The notes beneath the pieces are model-generated. The model saw nothing but the letters and a program-made list of their open reading frames with translations. It was not told the origin of the DNA and did not search any database. Positions 34,500 through 43,731 of a DNA stretch of 64,000 bases are shown piece after piece; position 1 is the stretch's first letter, and each line of letters starts with the position of its first letter. Source of the DNA: an uncultured Bacteroidota bacterium (GTDB lineage Bacteria; Bacteroidota; Bacteroidia; Bacteroidales; SZUA-534); the NCBI GenBank assembly GCA_946414435.1, contig CAMKOM010000008.1, positions 47,602-111,601 on the forward strand. Reading direction: 5' to 3'. Both the position numbers and the translations under genes were made by a program.

Positions 34500-35230
34500 A
34501 AACTAAATATCGAATTCGGAAAAAAGGGCGCAAAATATTGTTAGTGCTCGTAATTCCCGAACTGATAGTTAGTTAGCGCATTGCCGACAGAAACGCTCCG
34601 CGCTGTTTTGCATTGTTTTGCCCGTTGAGAGAGCAAATTCTATGCCAAAAAACTGTCGATATGAACAGGATGTGTGGATAAAATTCGCGGTATCCGACAG
34701 CCATATATTATGGGACGGGTTGTTATATTATAAATACGTGGTGCACCTCGTATCTATTGTGGCAACGATAATAACTATTATGCAAGTGAGAAACTAATAC
34801 GCAGGGGCCTGCGCGCCCCCGATTATTATGTGGATGATTGCGTGAGAGTACCACTTTGGAAGAAAATCGCATCCCTATTTACCAAAAAAGGTAAAAAAAT
34901 ATTCGTCGGAGCGAGAAATGTGCGATTCGCTAATACTATAAGGAATAGAAAATCTGTGTTCCCGATCCCTATCGGGACAGTGTAGTCTGTGCGAGAAAAA
35001 TCCGCGTCATCGGCATTTGTAAATTTCCAATTCGTAATAGAAATACGTAATTCAAAACCAAAACGCGCATATTTTGCGTCTATTCATAATAAAATGTCGA
35101 TTTTTGCGCGGTAAAAATTATAAAGTGTAAAACTGAAAATTGTGGGGCTCGGGAACAGATACAAATTTCTCGTACCCTAAAATTCGTGCTGACAATGTTA
35201 TTTTGCAAAGTGAAATCAGAAAGCGATAAA
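34500..35230. other. Long spacer and carA leader with several palindromes
   Basis: About 730 nt without a credible ORF between divergent operons. It contains one TGTGGATAA (34673-34681, identical to the E. coli DnaA-box consensus on the other strand), a one-mismatch TGTGGATGA (34829-34837), a GC-rich GGGGC/GCCCC hairpin near 34803-34820, the palindromic repeat at 34960-34977, and near-direct repeats of ATTACG around 35028-35053. No riboswitch fold is recognised. Confidence 0.5.
34952..35010. repeat. Dispersed intergenic repeat with a TCCCGAT/ATCGGGA palindrome
   Basis: The hairpin TCCCGATCCCTATCGGGA sits inside CTGTG...CTGTGCGAG and AAATCCGCGTCATC text. From memory, very similar text recurs between genes in Bacteroidota genomes, so this is probably one copy of a repeat family. 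The window itself has only this copy. Confidence 0.5.
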
Positions 35231-36304
35231 ATGAAAAAGGCAATTTTGAAACTGGCCGACGGCTCTGAATATGAGGGCTTTTCGTTCGGCTGCGAGCGGT
35301 CGGTGGCGGGCGAGTTGGTCTTCTACACGGCAATGACGGGCTACCCCGAAAGTTTGAGCGACCCGTCGTACCGCGGACAGATTCTCATCCCGACCTACCC
35401 AATGATTGGCAACTACGGCGTGCCTGGCGACGAGACGGTCAACGGCGTGTCAAGGTTTTTTGAATCGGACCGCATACAGTGCTCGGCGCTCGTAATTTCC
35501 GACTATTCAGAACGTTACAGCCACTGGGACTCGCGCCGAAGCCTTGGCCAATGGCTCAAGGAGTGGCAGGTGCCTGGCATCTGCGGCATCGACACGCGCG
35601 CGCTCACCAAAAAACTGCGCGAGCAGGGCTCAATGCCGGGCAAAATCATCTTCGACAACGTCGACGTGCCCTTTTACGACCCCAACAAGGACAACCTTGT
35701 GGCGCAGGTTTCCACAAAAGAAGTATCTACCTATGGTACAGGACGATACAAAGTTTTGCTGGTTGATTGCGGAATGAAAAACAACATTCTGCGCTGCCTT
35801 TTGAAGTACGACGTTACCGTGAAGCGCGTGCCTTGGGACTACGATTTCACCGCTGAGGATTACGACGGCCTTTTCATCTCGAACGGCCCTGGCGACCCCG
35901 CGCAGTGCACGGCCACTATCGCTCACATTAGCAAGGCTTTACAGCAAGACCGACCGATAATGGGCATATGCCTTGGCAATCAGTTGCTTGCTCTTGCCGC
36001 TGGCGCGAAAACTTACAAGTTGAAATACGGCCACCGCAGTCATAATCAGCCCGTTAAGGTGCCTGGAACGCACCAATGCTTCATCACGTCGCAGAACCAC
36101 GGATTTGCCATCGACGGCGAGACGCTGCCCGCCGACTGGGAGCCAATGTTCGTCAACCTGAACGACGGCACCAACGAGGGCATCCGCCATCGCTCTAAAC
36201 CGTTCTTTTCCACACAGTTCCACCCCGAGGCATCGAGCGGACCAGAGGACACAGAGCCGCTCTTTGCGGAGTTTTTCAACAATATGGTAAAATATAGAAA
36301 ATAA
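35231..36304 (+). CDS. carA: Carbamoyl-phosphate synthase small (glutaminase) subunit
   Basis: 357 residues from ATG 35231; the track start 15 codons upstream is not supported. It releases ammonia from glutamine and channels it to CarB. The N-terminal CPSase small-chain domain (KLADGSEYEGFSFG, AMTGYPE) is followed by a class I glutamine amidotransferase with catalytic C247 in GICLGNQ and the His-Glu pair in FHPEASSGPEDTE (about 330). carB follows after 7 nt. The 700-nt leader may contain regulation, but nothing specific is recognised. Confidence 0.96.
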   Translation: MKKAILKLADGSEYEGFSFGCERSVAGELVFYTAMTGYPESLSDPSYRGQILIPTYPMIGNYGVPGDETVNGVSRFFESDRIQCSALVISDYSERYSHWDSRRSLGQWLKEWQVPGICGIDTRALTKKLREQGSMPGKIIFDNVDVPFYDPNKDNLVAQVSTKEVSTYGTGRYKVLLVDCGMKNNILRCLLKYDVTVKRVPWDYDFTAEDYDGLFISNGPGDPAQCTATIAHISKALQQDRPIMGICLGNQLLALAAGAKTYKLKYGHRSHNQPVKVPGTHQCFITSQNHGFAIDGETLPADWEPMFVNLNDGTNEGIRHRSKPFFSTQFHPEASSGPEDTEPLFAEFFNNMVKYRK

Positions 36305-36311
36305 GATAGTT

Positions 36312-39300
36312 ATGGAAGATTGCAAGAGAATATTGGTTCTGGGTTCGGGCGCGCTGAAAATCGGTGAGTCGGGCGAGTTCGACTACTCGGGCTCGCAGGC
36401 GCTCAAGGCCTTGCGCGAGGAGGGCAAATTCACCATCCTAATCAATCCGAACATTGCCACGGTGCAGACTTCGGAAGGCATTGCCGATTTGATTTACTAT
36501 CTGCCTGTTACGCCCGAATTTGTGGAGAAAGTCATCCAAAAGGAACGGCCCGACGCCATTATGCTCGCCTTTGGCGGTCAGACGGCGCTGAACTGCGGCG
36601 TATCGCTTTATAAATCAGGAATTTTAGAGAAATATAACGTCAAGGTTCTGGGCACGCCCGTCGAGGCCATCATCAACACTGAGGACCGTGAACTGTTTGC
36701 CGAAATGATGCACAAAATCGGCGTTAAGACTGCTAAAAGTGTGGCTGTCAACTCGATAGACGAGGCAATGAGCGTTGTGCGCGAAATCGGTTACCCTGTG
36801 ATTGTGCGCGCCGCCTACACGCTGGGCGGCCTGGGTTCGGGCTTCTGCTCAAACGACGCCGAACTGGAGCGGCTTGCGCAGACGGCCTTCTCATACTCGC
36901 CGCAGATTCTTATCGAGAAATCGCTGAAAGGCTGGAAAGAGATTGAATATGAGGTGGTTCGCGACCGCTACGACAACTGCATCACCGTCTGCAATATGGA
37001 GAATTTCGACCCGCTGGGCATCCACACGGGCGAGAGCGTGGTGGTGGCGCCTTCGCAGACGCTGAGCAACCACGAGTACCATCTTCTGCGCAGCATCGCC
37101 ATAAAAATTGTGCGCGAGGTGGGCATTGTGGGCGAGTGCAACGTGCAGTACGCGCTCGACCCGAATTCTGACGACTACCGCGTGATTGAGGTGAACGCCC
37201 GATTGAGCCGCTCGTCGGCGCTGGCGTCGAAGGCGACGGGTTATCCGCTGGCCGCCGTGGCCGCCAAACTGGGCCTGGGCTACGGTTTGGACGAGATTCC
37301 GAACGCCGTCACCAAAGTTACTTCGGCCTGCTTCGAGCCCGCGCTCGACTATGTTGTGTGCAAAATTCCGCGCTGGGACCTTGGTAAGTTCGAGGGAGTC
37401 AGCAAGTTAATCGGCTCGTCAATGAAGTCGGTGGGCGAGGTTATGTCAATCGGCCGCACCTTTGAGGAGGCCATTCAGAAGGGCCTGCGTATGGTGGGAC
37501 AAGGAATGCACGGCTTTGTGGGCAACACCATCAGCATCCCCGACCTTGATTTTGAACTGAACAACCCAACCGACAAGCGCGTGGCCGCCATCGAGATTGC
37601 CTTCGACCGCGGCTATTCGGTTGAGCGTCTGCACGATATGACCAAAATCGACAAGTGGTTTCTGGCTCGGTTGGAGAACATCCACCGACTGAAACTCGAA
37701 CTGGCCAAATGCAACTCAATCAGCGAGATAAGCGCCGAACTTATGCGCGAGGCCAAGCAAATGGGCTACAGCGATTATCAGATTGGTAAAATTGTATTGA
37801 AAGACAATAAGATAGACGCTCACGCAAAGGGCATCGAAGTGCGCGAATATCGATTGAAACTTGGCATCAAACCTGTTGTTAAACAGATAGATACGCTCGC
37901 GGGCGAATATCCTGCGCAGACCAACTACTTGTATCTGACCTACAACGGCACGGAGAACGACATCAGTTTCGAGCAAGACGGACGCTCGGTAATTGTCTTG
38001 GGTTCAGGCGCTTACCGCATCGGCTCGTCGGTTGAGTTCGACTGGTGCGGAGTGGCGGCCGTGAAGAAGATTCAGGAAATGGGCTACCGCGCCATTATGA
38101 TAAATTACAACCCCGAAACCGTCAGCACCGACTACGACGTGTGCGACCGCCTGTTCTTCGACGAGTTGACGCTGGAGCGCGTGCTCGACATCTGCAGTCT
38201 GGAACAGCCGAAGGGCGTCATCGTCTCAACTGGCGGGCAGATTCCGAACAATCTTGCGTTGCTGCTTGACAGTCAGGGAATTAATATTCTTGGAACATCG
38301 GCAAAATCGATTGATATGGCCGAAGACCGTCAGAAATTTTCGGCAATGTGCGACTCGCTCGGCATCGACCAACCACGCTGGAAGGAACTTTCGAGCATCA
38401 ACGACATCTACAGTTTTGTTGACGAGGTGGGGCTGCCCGTGCTCATCCGCCCGTCGTATGTGCTGTCGGGCGCGGCAATGCGCGTGGTTTCGAGCCGCGA
38501 CGAACTGGAGAACGCCCTGCACAACGCGGCGGTGGTGAGTCAGGAACATCCTGTGGTTGTCACGGAGTTTCTGCAGCACGCCAAAGAGGTTGAAATTGAC
38601 GCAGTTGCGCAAAACGGCATCATCAAATGCTACGCCATCAGCGAGCATATTGAGTATGCTGGTGTCCACTCGGGCGACGCCACGGTGGTCTTCCCCGCGC
38701 AGAAACTCTACTATGAGACGGTCCGTCGTATCAAAAACATTTCCAAACAGATAGCACAGGCTCTGAACATCTCGGGGCCGTTCAATATCCAATTTTTGGC
38801 CAAAGACAACGCGCTGCGCGTGATTGAGTGCAACCTGCGGGCGTCGCGGAGTTTCCCGTTTGTGTCGAAAATCACCAAATTCAACTTCATCGGAATGGCC
38901 ACCGAAATTATGCTCGGCAAAGAGGTTGAGCCTTACGGTAAAACGTTCGCTGACATTGATTATGTGGGAGTTAAGTCGTCGCAATTCTCGTTTGCGCGTC
39001 TGCTCAAAGCCGACCCTGTTCTGGGCGTGGATATGGCTTCGACGGGCGAGGCGGCCTGCATTGGCGACAACTATCACGAGGCGCTGCTGAAGAGTATGCT
39101 CTCGGTTGGGCACCGCATTCCGTCGCCCGACAAGGGAGTGCTCATCTCGTCGGGAACGTCGAAGTCGAAGGTTGAACTGCTGGAGGCTTCGCGAATGCTG
39201 AAGGAGAAGGGCTACAAACTCTACGCCACAAGCGGCACGGCGGCGTTTATGGCCGACAACGGTATTGAGGCGGAGGTTGTTCACTGGCCCGACTCGGAGA

Positions 39301-39530
39301 AAAAGCCGAACGTGCTCGACTGCATCGCGGCGCAAAAGATTGATTTAGTTATCAATATTCCGAAAAACCACACGCAGCGCGAGTTGGAGAACGGTCACAA
39401 AATCCGTCGCGCCGCCGTTGACCACAACATCCCGCTCATCACCAACGCCCGCCTTGCAAGCGCCTACATCTGGTCGGTTTGCAAGATTGGCATTGAGGGG
39501 CTGGGAATTAGGCATTGGGGGGAGTATTAG
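36312..39530 (+). CDS. carB: Carbamoyl-phosphate synthase large subunit
   Basis: 1,072 residues; makes carbamoyl phosphate for arginine and pyrimidine synthesis from bicarbonate, ammonia and two ATP. Two homologous halves each begin with a preATP-grasp segment (VLGSGALKIGESGEFDYSGS and VLGSGAYRIGSSVEFDW), then an ATP-grasp domain (for example NVQYALDPNSDDYRVIEVNAR). The C-terminal MGS-like allosteric domain (about 930-1072, LYATSGTAAFM) is complete. Full length for the family. Cotranscribed with carA. Confidence 0.97.
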   Translation: MEDCKRILVLGSGALKIGESGEFDYSGSQALKALREEGKFTILINPNIATVQTSEGIADLIYYLPVTPEFVEKVIQKERPDAIMLAFGGQTALNCGVSLYKSGILEKYNVKVLGTPVEAIINTEDRELFAEMMHKIGVKTAKSVAVNSIDEAMSVVREIGYPVIVRAAYTLGGLGSGFCSNDAELERLAQTAFSYSPQILIEKSLKGWKEIEYEVVRDRYDNCITVCNMENFDPLGIHTGESVVVAPSQTLSNHEYHLLRSIAIKIVREVGIVGECNVQYALDPNSDDYRVIEVNARLSRSSALASKATGYPLAAVAAKLGLGYGLDEIPNAVTKVTSACFEPALDYVVCKIPRWDLGKFEGVSKLIGSSMKSVGEVMSIGRTFEEAIQKGLRMVGQGMHGFVGNTISIPDLDFELNNPTDKRVAAIEIAFDRGYSVERLHDMTKIDKWFLARLENIHRLKLELAKCNSISEISAELMREAKQMGYSDYQIGKIVLKDNKIDAHAKGIEVREYRLKLGIKPVVKQIDTLAGEYPAQTNYLYLTYNGTENDISFEQDGRSVIVLGSGAYRIGSSVEFDWCGVAAVKKIQEMGYRAIMINYNPETVSTDYDVCDRLFFDELTLERVLDICSLEQPKGVIVSTGGQIPNNLALLLDSQGINILGTSAKSIDMAEDRQKFSAMCDSLGIDQPRWKELSSINDIYSFVDEVGLPVLIRPSYVLSGAAMRVVSSRDELENALHNAAVVSQEHPVVVTEFLQHAKEVEIDAVAQNGIIKCYAISEHIEYAGVHSGDATVVFPAQKLYYETVRRIKNISKQIAQALNISGPFNIQFLAKDNALRVIECNLRASRSFPFVSKITKFNFIGMATEIMLGKEVEPYGKTFADIDYVGVKSSQFSFARLLKADPVLGVDMASTGEAACIGDNYHEALLKSMLSVGHRIPSPDKGVLISSGTSKSKVELLEASRMLKEKGYKLYATSGTAAFMADNGIEAEVVHWPDSEKKPNVLDCIAAQKIDLVINIPKNHTQRELENGHKIRRAAVDHNIPLITNARLASAYIWSVCKIGIEGLGIRHWGEY

Positions 39531-40144
39531 TGGAGGTGATGGGTGTTGGCTATTTAGGAGTTAAAAATTAATTGGAAATATTTAGGAACGTCATATTATG
39601 GTGTCTGATTAATCGATAAAACATTTCACCAATTAAACGACAATGAAACCCATCGCAGAAGGTCATACAAAAGTTATTCTTAAGGCCGAAATCCGACGCA
39701 GATTGTTTTGCGTTTCAAGGACACAATGACGGCCTACAACGGAATGAAACAGGGGCCTGTAGGAGAAGGGGGCACTGGCTAACCTCATATCGGCGCGGCT
39801 AATGGAGCTGTTCGCTGGTGTGGGGGGACGAGAAGCATTTTGTTAGATTACTGCCTGACAATGAGCAATTTTGCTTAAGACCTAAGTGCTGCCGCTGCGC
39901 GTGATTGTGCGTAATGTAGCGGCAGGGTTTATTGACAAGTGATTCGGCGTTGAGGCTTACAAAGAGGTTTGCAAGAAGGTTTACGGGGAGTAAAAGAGTG
40001 TGAGTGGTTACTCGCTTTTACCATTATTCCTTATAAATTATATACTTACGCCTAATAATAATTGCCAATTCAACTTTTATCGAGTAATACTGAAAAAATT
40101 TTGTTTTTCTTTGCGCCGATTTTCAAACCATAAGGAGATTTCTA
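39531..40144. other. Gene-free region, possibly decayed coding sequence
   Basis: About 610 nt with short interrupted frames only. A 28-codon frame opens at 39642; fragments such as LFAGVGGREAF and FGVEAYKEVCKKVYGE appear between stop codons, which suggests eroded coding DNA but matches no gene I can name. An 8-bp inverted repeat CTGCCGCT/AGCGGCAG lies at 39889-39925. No exact TAnnTTTG promoter was found for topA. Confidence 0.4.
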
Positions 40145-42478
40145 ATGCAAAAGAACCTTGTAATTGTCGAGTCACCGGCCAAAGCCAAGACTATTGAGAA
40201 GTTTTTGGGCAAAGATTATATGGTCACATCGAGTTACGGACACATCCGCGATTTGGCTAAAAAAGGCTTCGGCATCGACATTGAGCATCAGTACAAACCT
40301 GAGTACGAGATTTCACCCGACAAGAAAAAACTTGTCACTGACCTAAAGAAAGCCGCCAAAGATGCCGAAACGGTTTGGCTCGCTTCCGATGAGGACCGCG
40401 AGGGAGAAGCTATTGCTTGGCATCTTTATGAAGTGTTAGGATTGAAGGATAAATCGACAAAACGTATTGTCTTTCATGAGATTACCAAAACTGCAATTTT
40501 GAATGCCATTGCCAATCCGCGCGGAATCGACATTAATTTGGTCAACGCACAGCAGGCGCGTCGCGTGCTCGACCGTTTGGTAGGTTTCGAGTTGTCGCCA
40601 GTTCTTTGGAAGAAGGTGAAACCGTCGCTATCGGCAGGCCGCGTGCAGTCGGTAGCTGTACGCTTGATTGTGGAGCGCGAGCGCGAAATCATCGATTTCA
40701 AGCCAGAATCGTCGTTCCGCGTTTTGGGCCAGTTCAACCACCCGACGCTCAAACTTGCAACCGACCTGAAGGCCGAACTAAACCATAAGTTTGCTGGCAA
40801 GTCGGAGACCGAGAAATTTCTTGACGCTTGTAAATCAGCATCTTTCAGCGTAGCCGACATCAGCCAGAAACCAGCCAAACGCACACCAGCGCCGCCGTTC
40901 ACAACATCGACGTTGCAACAGGAGGCCAGCCGCAAGTTCGGATTCTCAGTTTCGCAGACAATGTCGCTCGCGCAACGTCTTTATGAGGCAGGAAAAATCA
41001 CCTATATGCGTACCGACTCGGTCAACTTGTCCGACGCCGCCATCAGCGCCGCATCGAAAGAGATAACCGAGCAGTTTGGCGCTGAATATCTGAAAGTTCG
41101 CCATTACAAAACGCAGACCAAGGGCGCGCAGGAGGCTCACGAGGCCATCCGTCCCACATATCTCGACAAGTCGACCATAACAGGCAACGCCAATGAGAAG
41201 CGGCTTTACGAATTGATTTGGAAACGTACCATCGCGTCGCTTATGGCCGACGCTGAAATGGAGCGCACCACCATCAACTTGAACATTTCGAACTCGAAGT
41301 ATCAGTTTGTCGCTCAAGGCGAAGTCATCAAATTCGACGGATTCCTGAAGGTTTACATCGAATCGACCGATGACGAGGACGAGGAGCAAGGAAAGACAAT
41401 TCTTCCGAAACTGTCTGTCGGACAAGCTCTTAATTATAACAATATTACGGCCAGCCAGCGTTATTCGCAGCATCAGCCGCGATACACCGAGGCCACACTT
41501 GTGCGCAAACTTGAGGAGTTGGGCATCGGCCGTCCATCTACTTATGCGCCAACTATTTCCACAATTCAGAACCGCGAGTATGTGGTTAAGGAGGACCGCC
41601 CTGGAGCCGAGCGTAAGTATGAAGTGCTGACGTTGAAGTCGGATAAAATCAAGGCCGAGACTAAGACCGAGAACTACGGCGTTGAGAAGGGTAAACTTTT
41701 CCCGACCGACATCGGTATGATTGTCAACGACTATCTGGTTGAGTGCTTCCCGTCGATTTTGGACTACAACTTCACAGCTGAGGTTGAGAAGGAATTCGAT
41801 GATATTGCCGAAGGTAAAATAGTGTGGTACAAAATGATAGATGAATTCTACCATCCGTTCCACGACACTATAAACCGTGCTCTTGAGGTTACAGGGCGCA
41901 AGAATGGCGAACGTGTTTTGGGCGTTCATCCCGAAAGCGGCAAGCCTGTGATTGTCAAGATTGGCCGCTACGGCCCAATGGCGCAGATTGGCGATGGCGA
42001 GAACGACGAAAAACCGCAATTCGCATCGCTGCACCGCGACCAGCACATCGAGACCATCACACTCGAAGAGGTGCTCGACTTGTTCAAACTGCCGCGCGAA
42101 CTTGGTGAGTATGAGGGCAAAAAAGTGACTGTTGCCATCGGCCGCTTTGGTCCGTACGTGCGTCACAATAGCTCGTTCTACTCGCTCAAGCGCAATGTCG
42201 ATGACCCTTATACCGTTACACTCGAGCGCGCCATCGAACTCATCAACGAAAAGCGCGAGGCTGAGAAGAACAAGGTAATCAACGTTTTCGAAGGCAAAGA
42301 CGGTCAGATTCAGGTACTTAACGGATTCTACGGGCCCTACATCGCCTATGATGGCAAGAACTACCGCATAGCCAAAGGCACCGACGCAAAAACGTTGTCG
42401 CAGGCTGATTGTGAGGAAATTATTAAAAACAGTGTTGACAAACCAGCCAAAAAGCGCGTCAGCAAAAAAGCGAAATGA
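40145..42478 (+). CDS. topA: DNA topoisomerase I
   Basis: 777-residue type IA topoisomerase that relaxes negative supercoils. The TOPRIM domain starts at once (NLVIVESPAKAKTIEKFLG; acidic DEDREGEAIAWH), and Y287 of ITYMRTDSVNLS is the DNA-linking tyrosine. The C-terminus has repeated Topo_C-type modules with a GRYGPMAQIG / GRFGPYVRH / GFYGPYIAY core but no four-cysteine zinc ribbons, then a Lys-rich tail. The stop overlaps the next gene's ATG by 4 nt. Confidence 0.96.
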   Translation: MQKNLVIVESPAKAKTIEKFLGKDYMVTSSYGHIRDLAKKGFGIDIEHQYKPEYEISPDKKKLVTDLKKAAKDAETVWLASDEDREGEAIAWHLYEVLGLKDKSTKRIVFHEITKTAILNAIANPRGIDINLVNAQQARRVLDRLVGFELSPVLWKKVKPSLSAGRVQSVAVRLIVEREREIIDFKPESSFRVLGQFNHPTLKLATDLKAELNHKFAGKSETEKFLDACKSASFSVADISQKPAKRTPAPPFTTSTLQQEASRKFGFSVSQTMSLAQRLYEAGKITYMRTDSVNLSDAAISAASKEITEQFGAEYLKVRHYKTQTKGAQEAHEAIRPTYLDKSTITGNANEKRLYELIWKRTIASLMADAEMERTTINLNISNSKYQFVAQGEVIKFDGFLKVYIESTDDEDEEQGKTILPKLSVGQALNYNNITASQRYSQHQPRYTEATLVRKLEELGIGRPSTYAPTISTIQNREYVVKEDRPGAERKYEVLTLKSDKIKAETKTENYGVEKGKLFPTDIGMIVNDYLVECFPSILDYNFTAEVEKEFDDIAEGKIVWYKMIDEFYHPFHDTINRALEVTGRKNGERVLGVHPESGKPVIVKIGRYGPMAQIGDGENDEKPQFASLHRDQHIETITLEEVLDLFKLPRELGEYEGKKVTVAIGRFGPYVRHNSSFYSLKRNVDDPYTVTLERAIELINEKREAEKNKVINVFEGKDGQIQVLNGFYGPYIAYDGKNYRIAKGTDAKTLSQADCEEIIKNSVDKPAKKRVSKKAK

Positions 42479-43626
42479 TACTCAATAGCGACATAGCGCA
42501 GTATCTCGACACCGCCCGTCCCGACAACTTGAGGCAGTTCAGCACGCAGGAGGAGTTTTTGGGCAGCCAACTTTTCGCCGAGCCCGACTTACAAAAGTCA
42601 ATAGACGTGCAAGTTGCAATCATTGGCGTTGACGAAACACGCAACGCTTATCCAATGCCATACATTGCCAAAGCCGACAATGTACGTTATTGGCTCTATC
42701 AATTGTCCGGTTTCAATAATTTGAAAATCAGCGATTTTGGTAATCTAAAATTAGGCAATAGCCCGGCCGATACCTATTCGGCGGTCAGTTATCTCACCGA
42801 GTCGCTCGTCAAAAGCGGAGTTATACCTATATATATATGTGGCTCGCACGATTTGACTCTACCGATAGTCGAGGGGATGTGGAAAGCTTGCGGTGAGATA
42901 GAAATCGGCATTATTGATTCGTGTTTCGACATTCTCGAAAGCGCCAACACCAATTCACGTTCCTATCTGCTCGACATTTTACGGATTCACACTGGTAGTG
43001 TGCACAGCAACTTGATTGGCAGCCAGAACTATTTCACACCGCAGAGTCAGTCCGACTTGCTCGACGAGTATGGAGTCGACAAGTACCGTTTGGGAGTCGT
43101 GCGGAACGACATCAATTGCCTTGAACCCGTCTTTCGCGACTGCGATATGGTCTCTTTCGACGCCGGAGCCGTTCGTCAGGCCGACATGCCTGCGGCTCAC
43201 CAGCCCAGCCCCAATGGATTATATACTGAAGAAGCCTGCCAACTTGCCAACTTTGCTGGTTTAAGCGACCGATCGAAGGCGTTCGGCATTTTCGGCGTCG
43301 TCTCGCGGAATACCCCGTTGGAAATTTCGGCACACTTGACCGCCCAGATAATTTGGCATTATATATATGGTATGTCGCAGCGCGAAAACGACTATCCGGC
43401 GTGCAATTTTGACGGTTATAAGAAGATTTTTGTCAATCTAGATGCCCCAAATATCAGCCTTGTTTTCTATCAAAACCCTAAAAACAACCGTTTTTGGATA
43501 GAATTGCCACAAAAAAACAAAGCAGGAAGCGCGGTGGCGTCGTGTTCAAAAACCGATTATATAGCATTGGTTAATAACGAAATACCGGAGCGAATCAAAA
43601 AAGTTTTTATGCGATACAACATATGA
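42475..43626 (+). CDS. Ureohydrolase (arginase/formimidoylglutamase) fold protein with degraded metal sites
   Basis: 383 residues of the arginase/agmatinase/formimidoylglutamase fold. The three family motifs are identifiable but altered: CGSHDLT keeps the first histidine; the DAHxD motif reads DSCFD, with Cys replacing the metal-binding His; and SxDxD reads SFDAGAV, with Gly replacing the second Asp. Two of six manganese ligands are therefore missing, so hydrolase activity is doubtful and a binding or structural role is more likely. ATGA overlap couples it to topA. porP begins about 105 nt downstream, which places it directly before the T9SS core; I recall similar placement in other Bacteroidota but cannot check here. 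Confidence 0.75.
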   Translation: MILNSDIAQYLDTARPDNLRQFSTQEEFLGSQLFAEPDLQKSIDVQVAIIGVDETRNAYPMPYIAKADNVRYWLYQLSGFNNLKISDFGNLKLGNSPADTYSAVSYLTESLVKSGVIPIYICGSHDLTLPIVEGMWKACGEIEIGIIDSCFDILESANTNSRSYLLDILRIHTGSVHSNLIGSQNYFTPQSQSDLLDEYGVDKYRLGVVRNDINCLEPVFRDCDMVSFDAGAVRQADMPAAHQPSPNGLYTEEACQLANFAGLSDRSKAFGIFGVVSRNTPLEISAHLTAQIIWHYIYGMSQRENDYPACNFDGYKKIFVNLDAPNISLVFYQNPKNNRFWIELPQKNKAGSAVASCSKTDYIALVNNEIPERIKKVFMRYNI

Positions 43627-43731
43627 AAAGTGGCGTTTGTGTAAATATTAACAGCAAATTGTTAGCATCGGCATTGTTTGTAAATTTTTTATTTATTTTT
43701 AACGCCATTCTACAGAGTAGTGAATGAATAT

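Noticed and set aside
34673-34837. Replication origin suggested by two DnaA-box-like sites
   Set aside because: Two sites in 165 nt, no dnaA or dnaN nearby and no clear strand switch of the housekeeping genes; insufficient.
38226-39335. 369-residue minus-strand ORF in carB, and similar long shadows at 40946-42166, 20151-21065 and 25666-26442
   Set aside because: All lie fully antisense to conserved enzymes and consist of complement-codon text without recognisable motifs.
39790-39850. LFAGVGG as a DNA cytosine methyltransferase
   Set aside because: Only one motif-like fragment, stop codons on both sides, no PCQ or ENV motifs and too little room; kept only as a possible relic.
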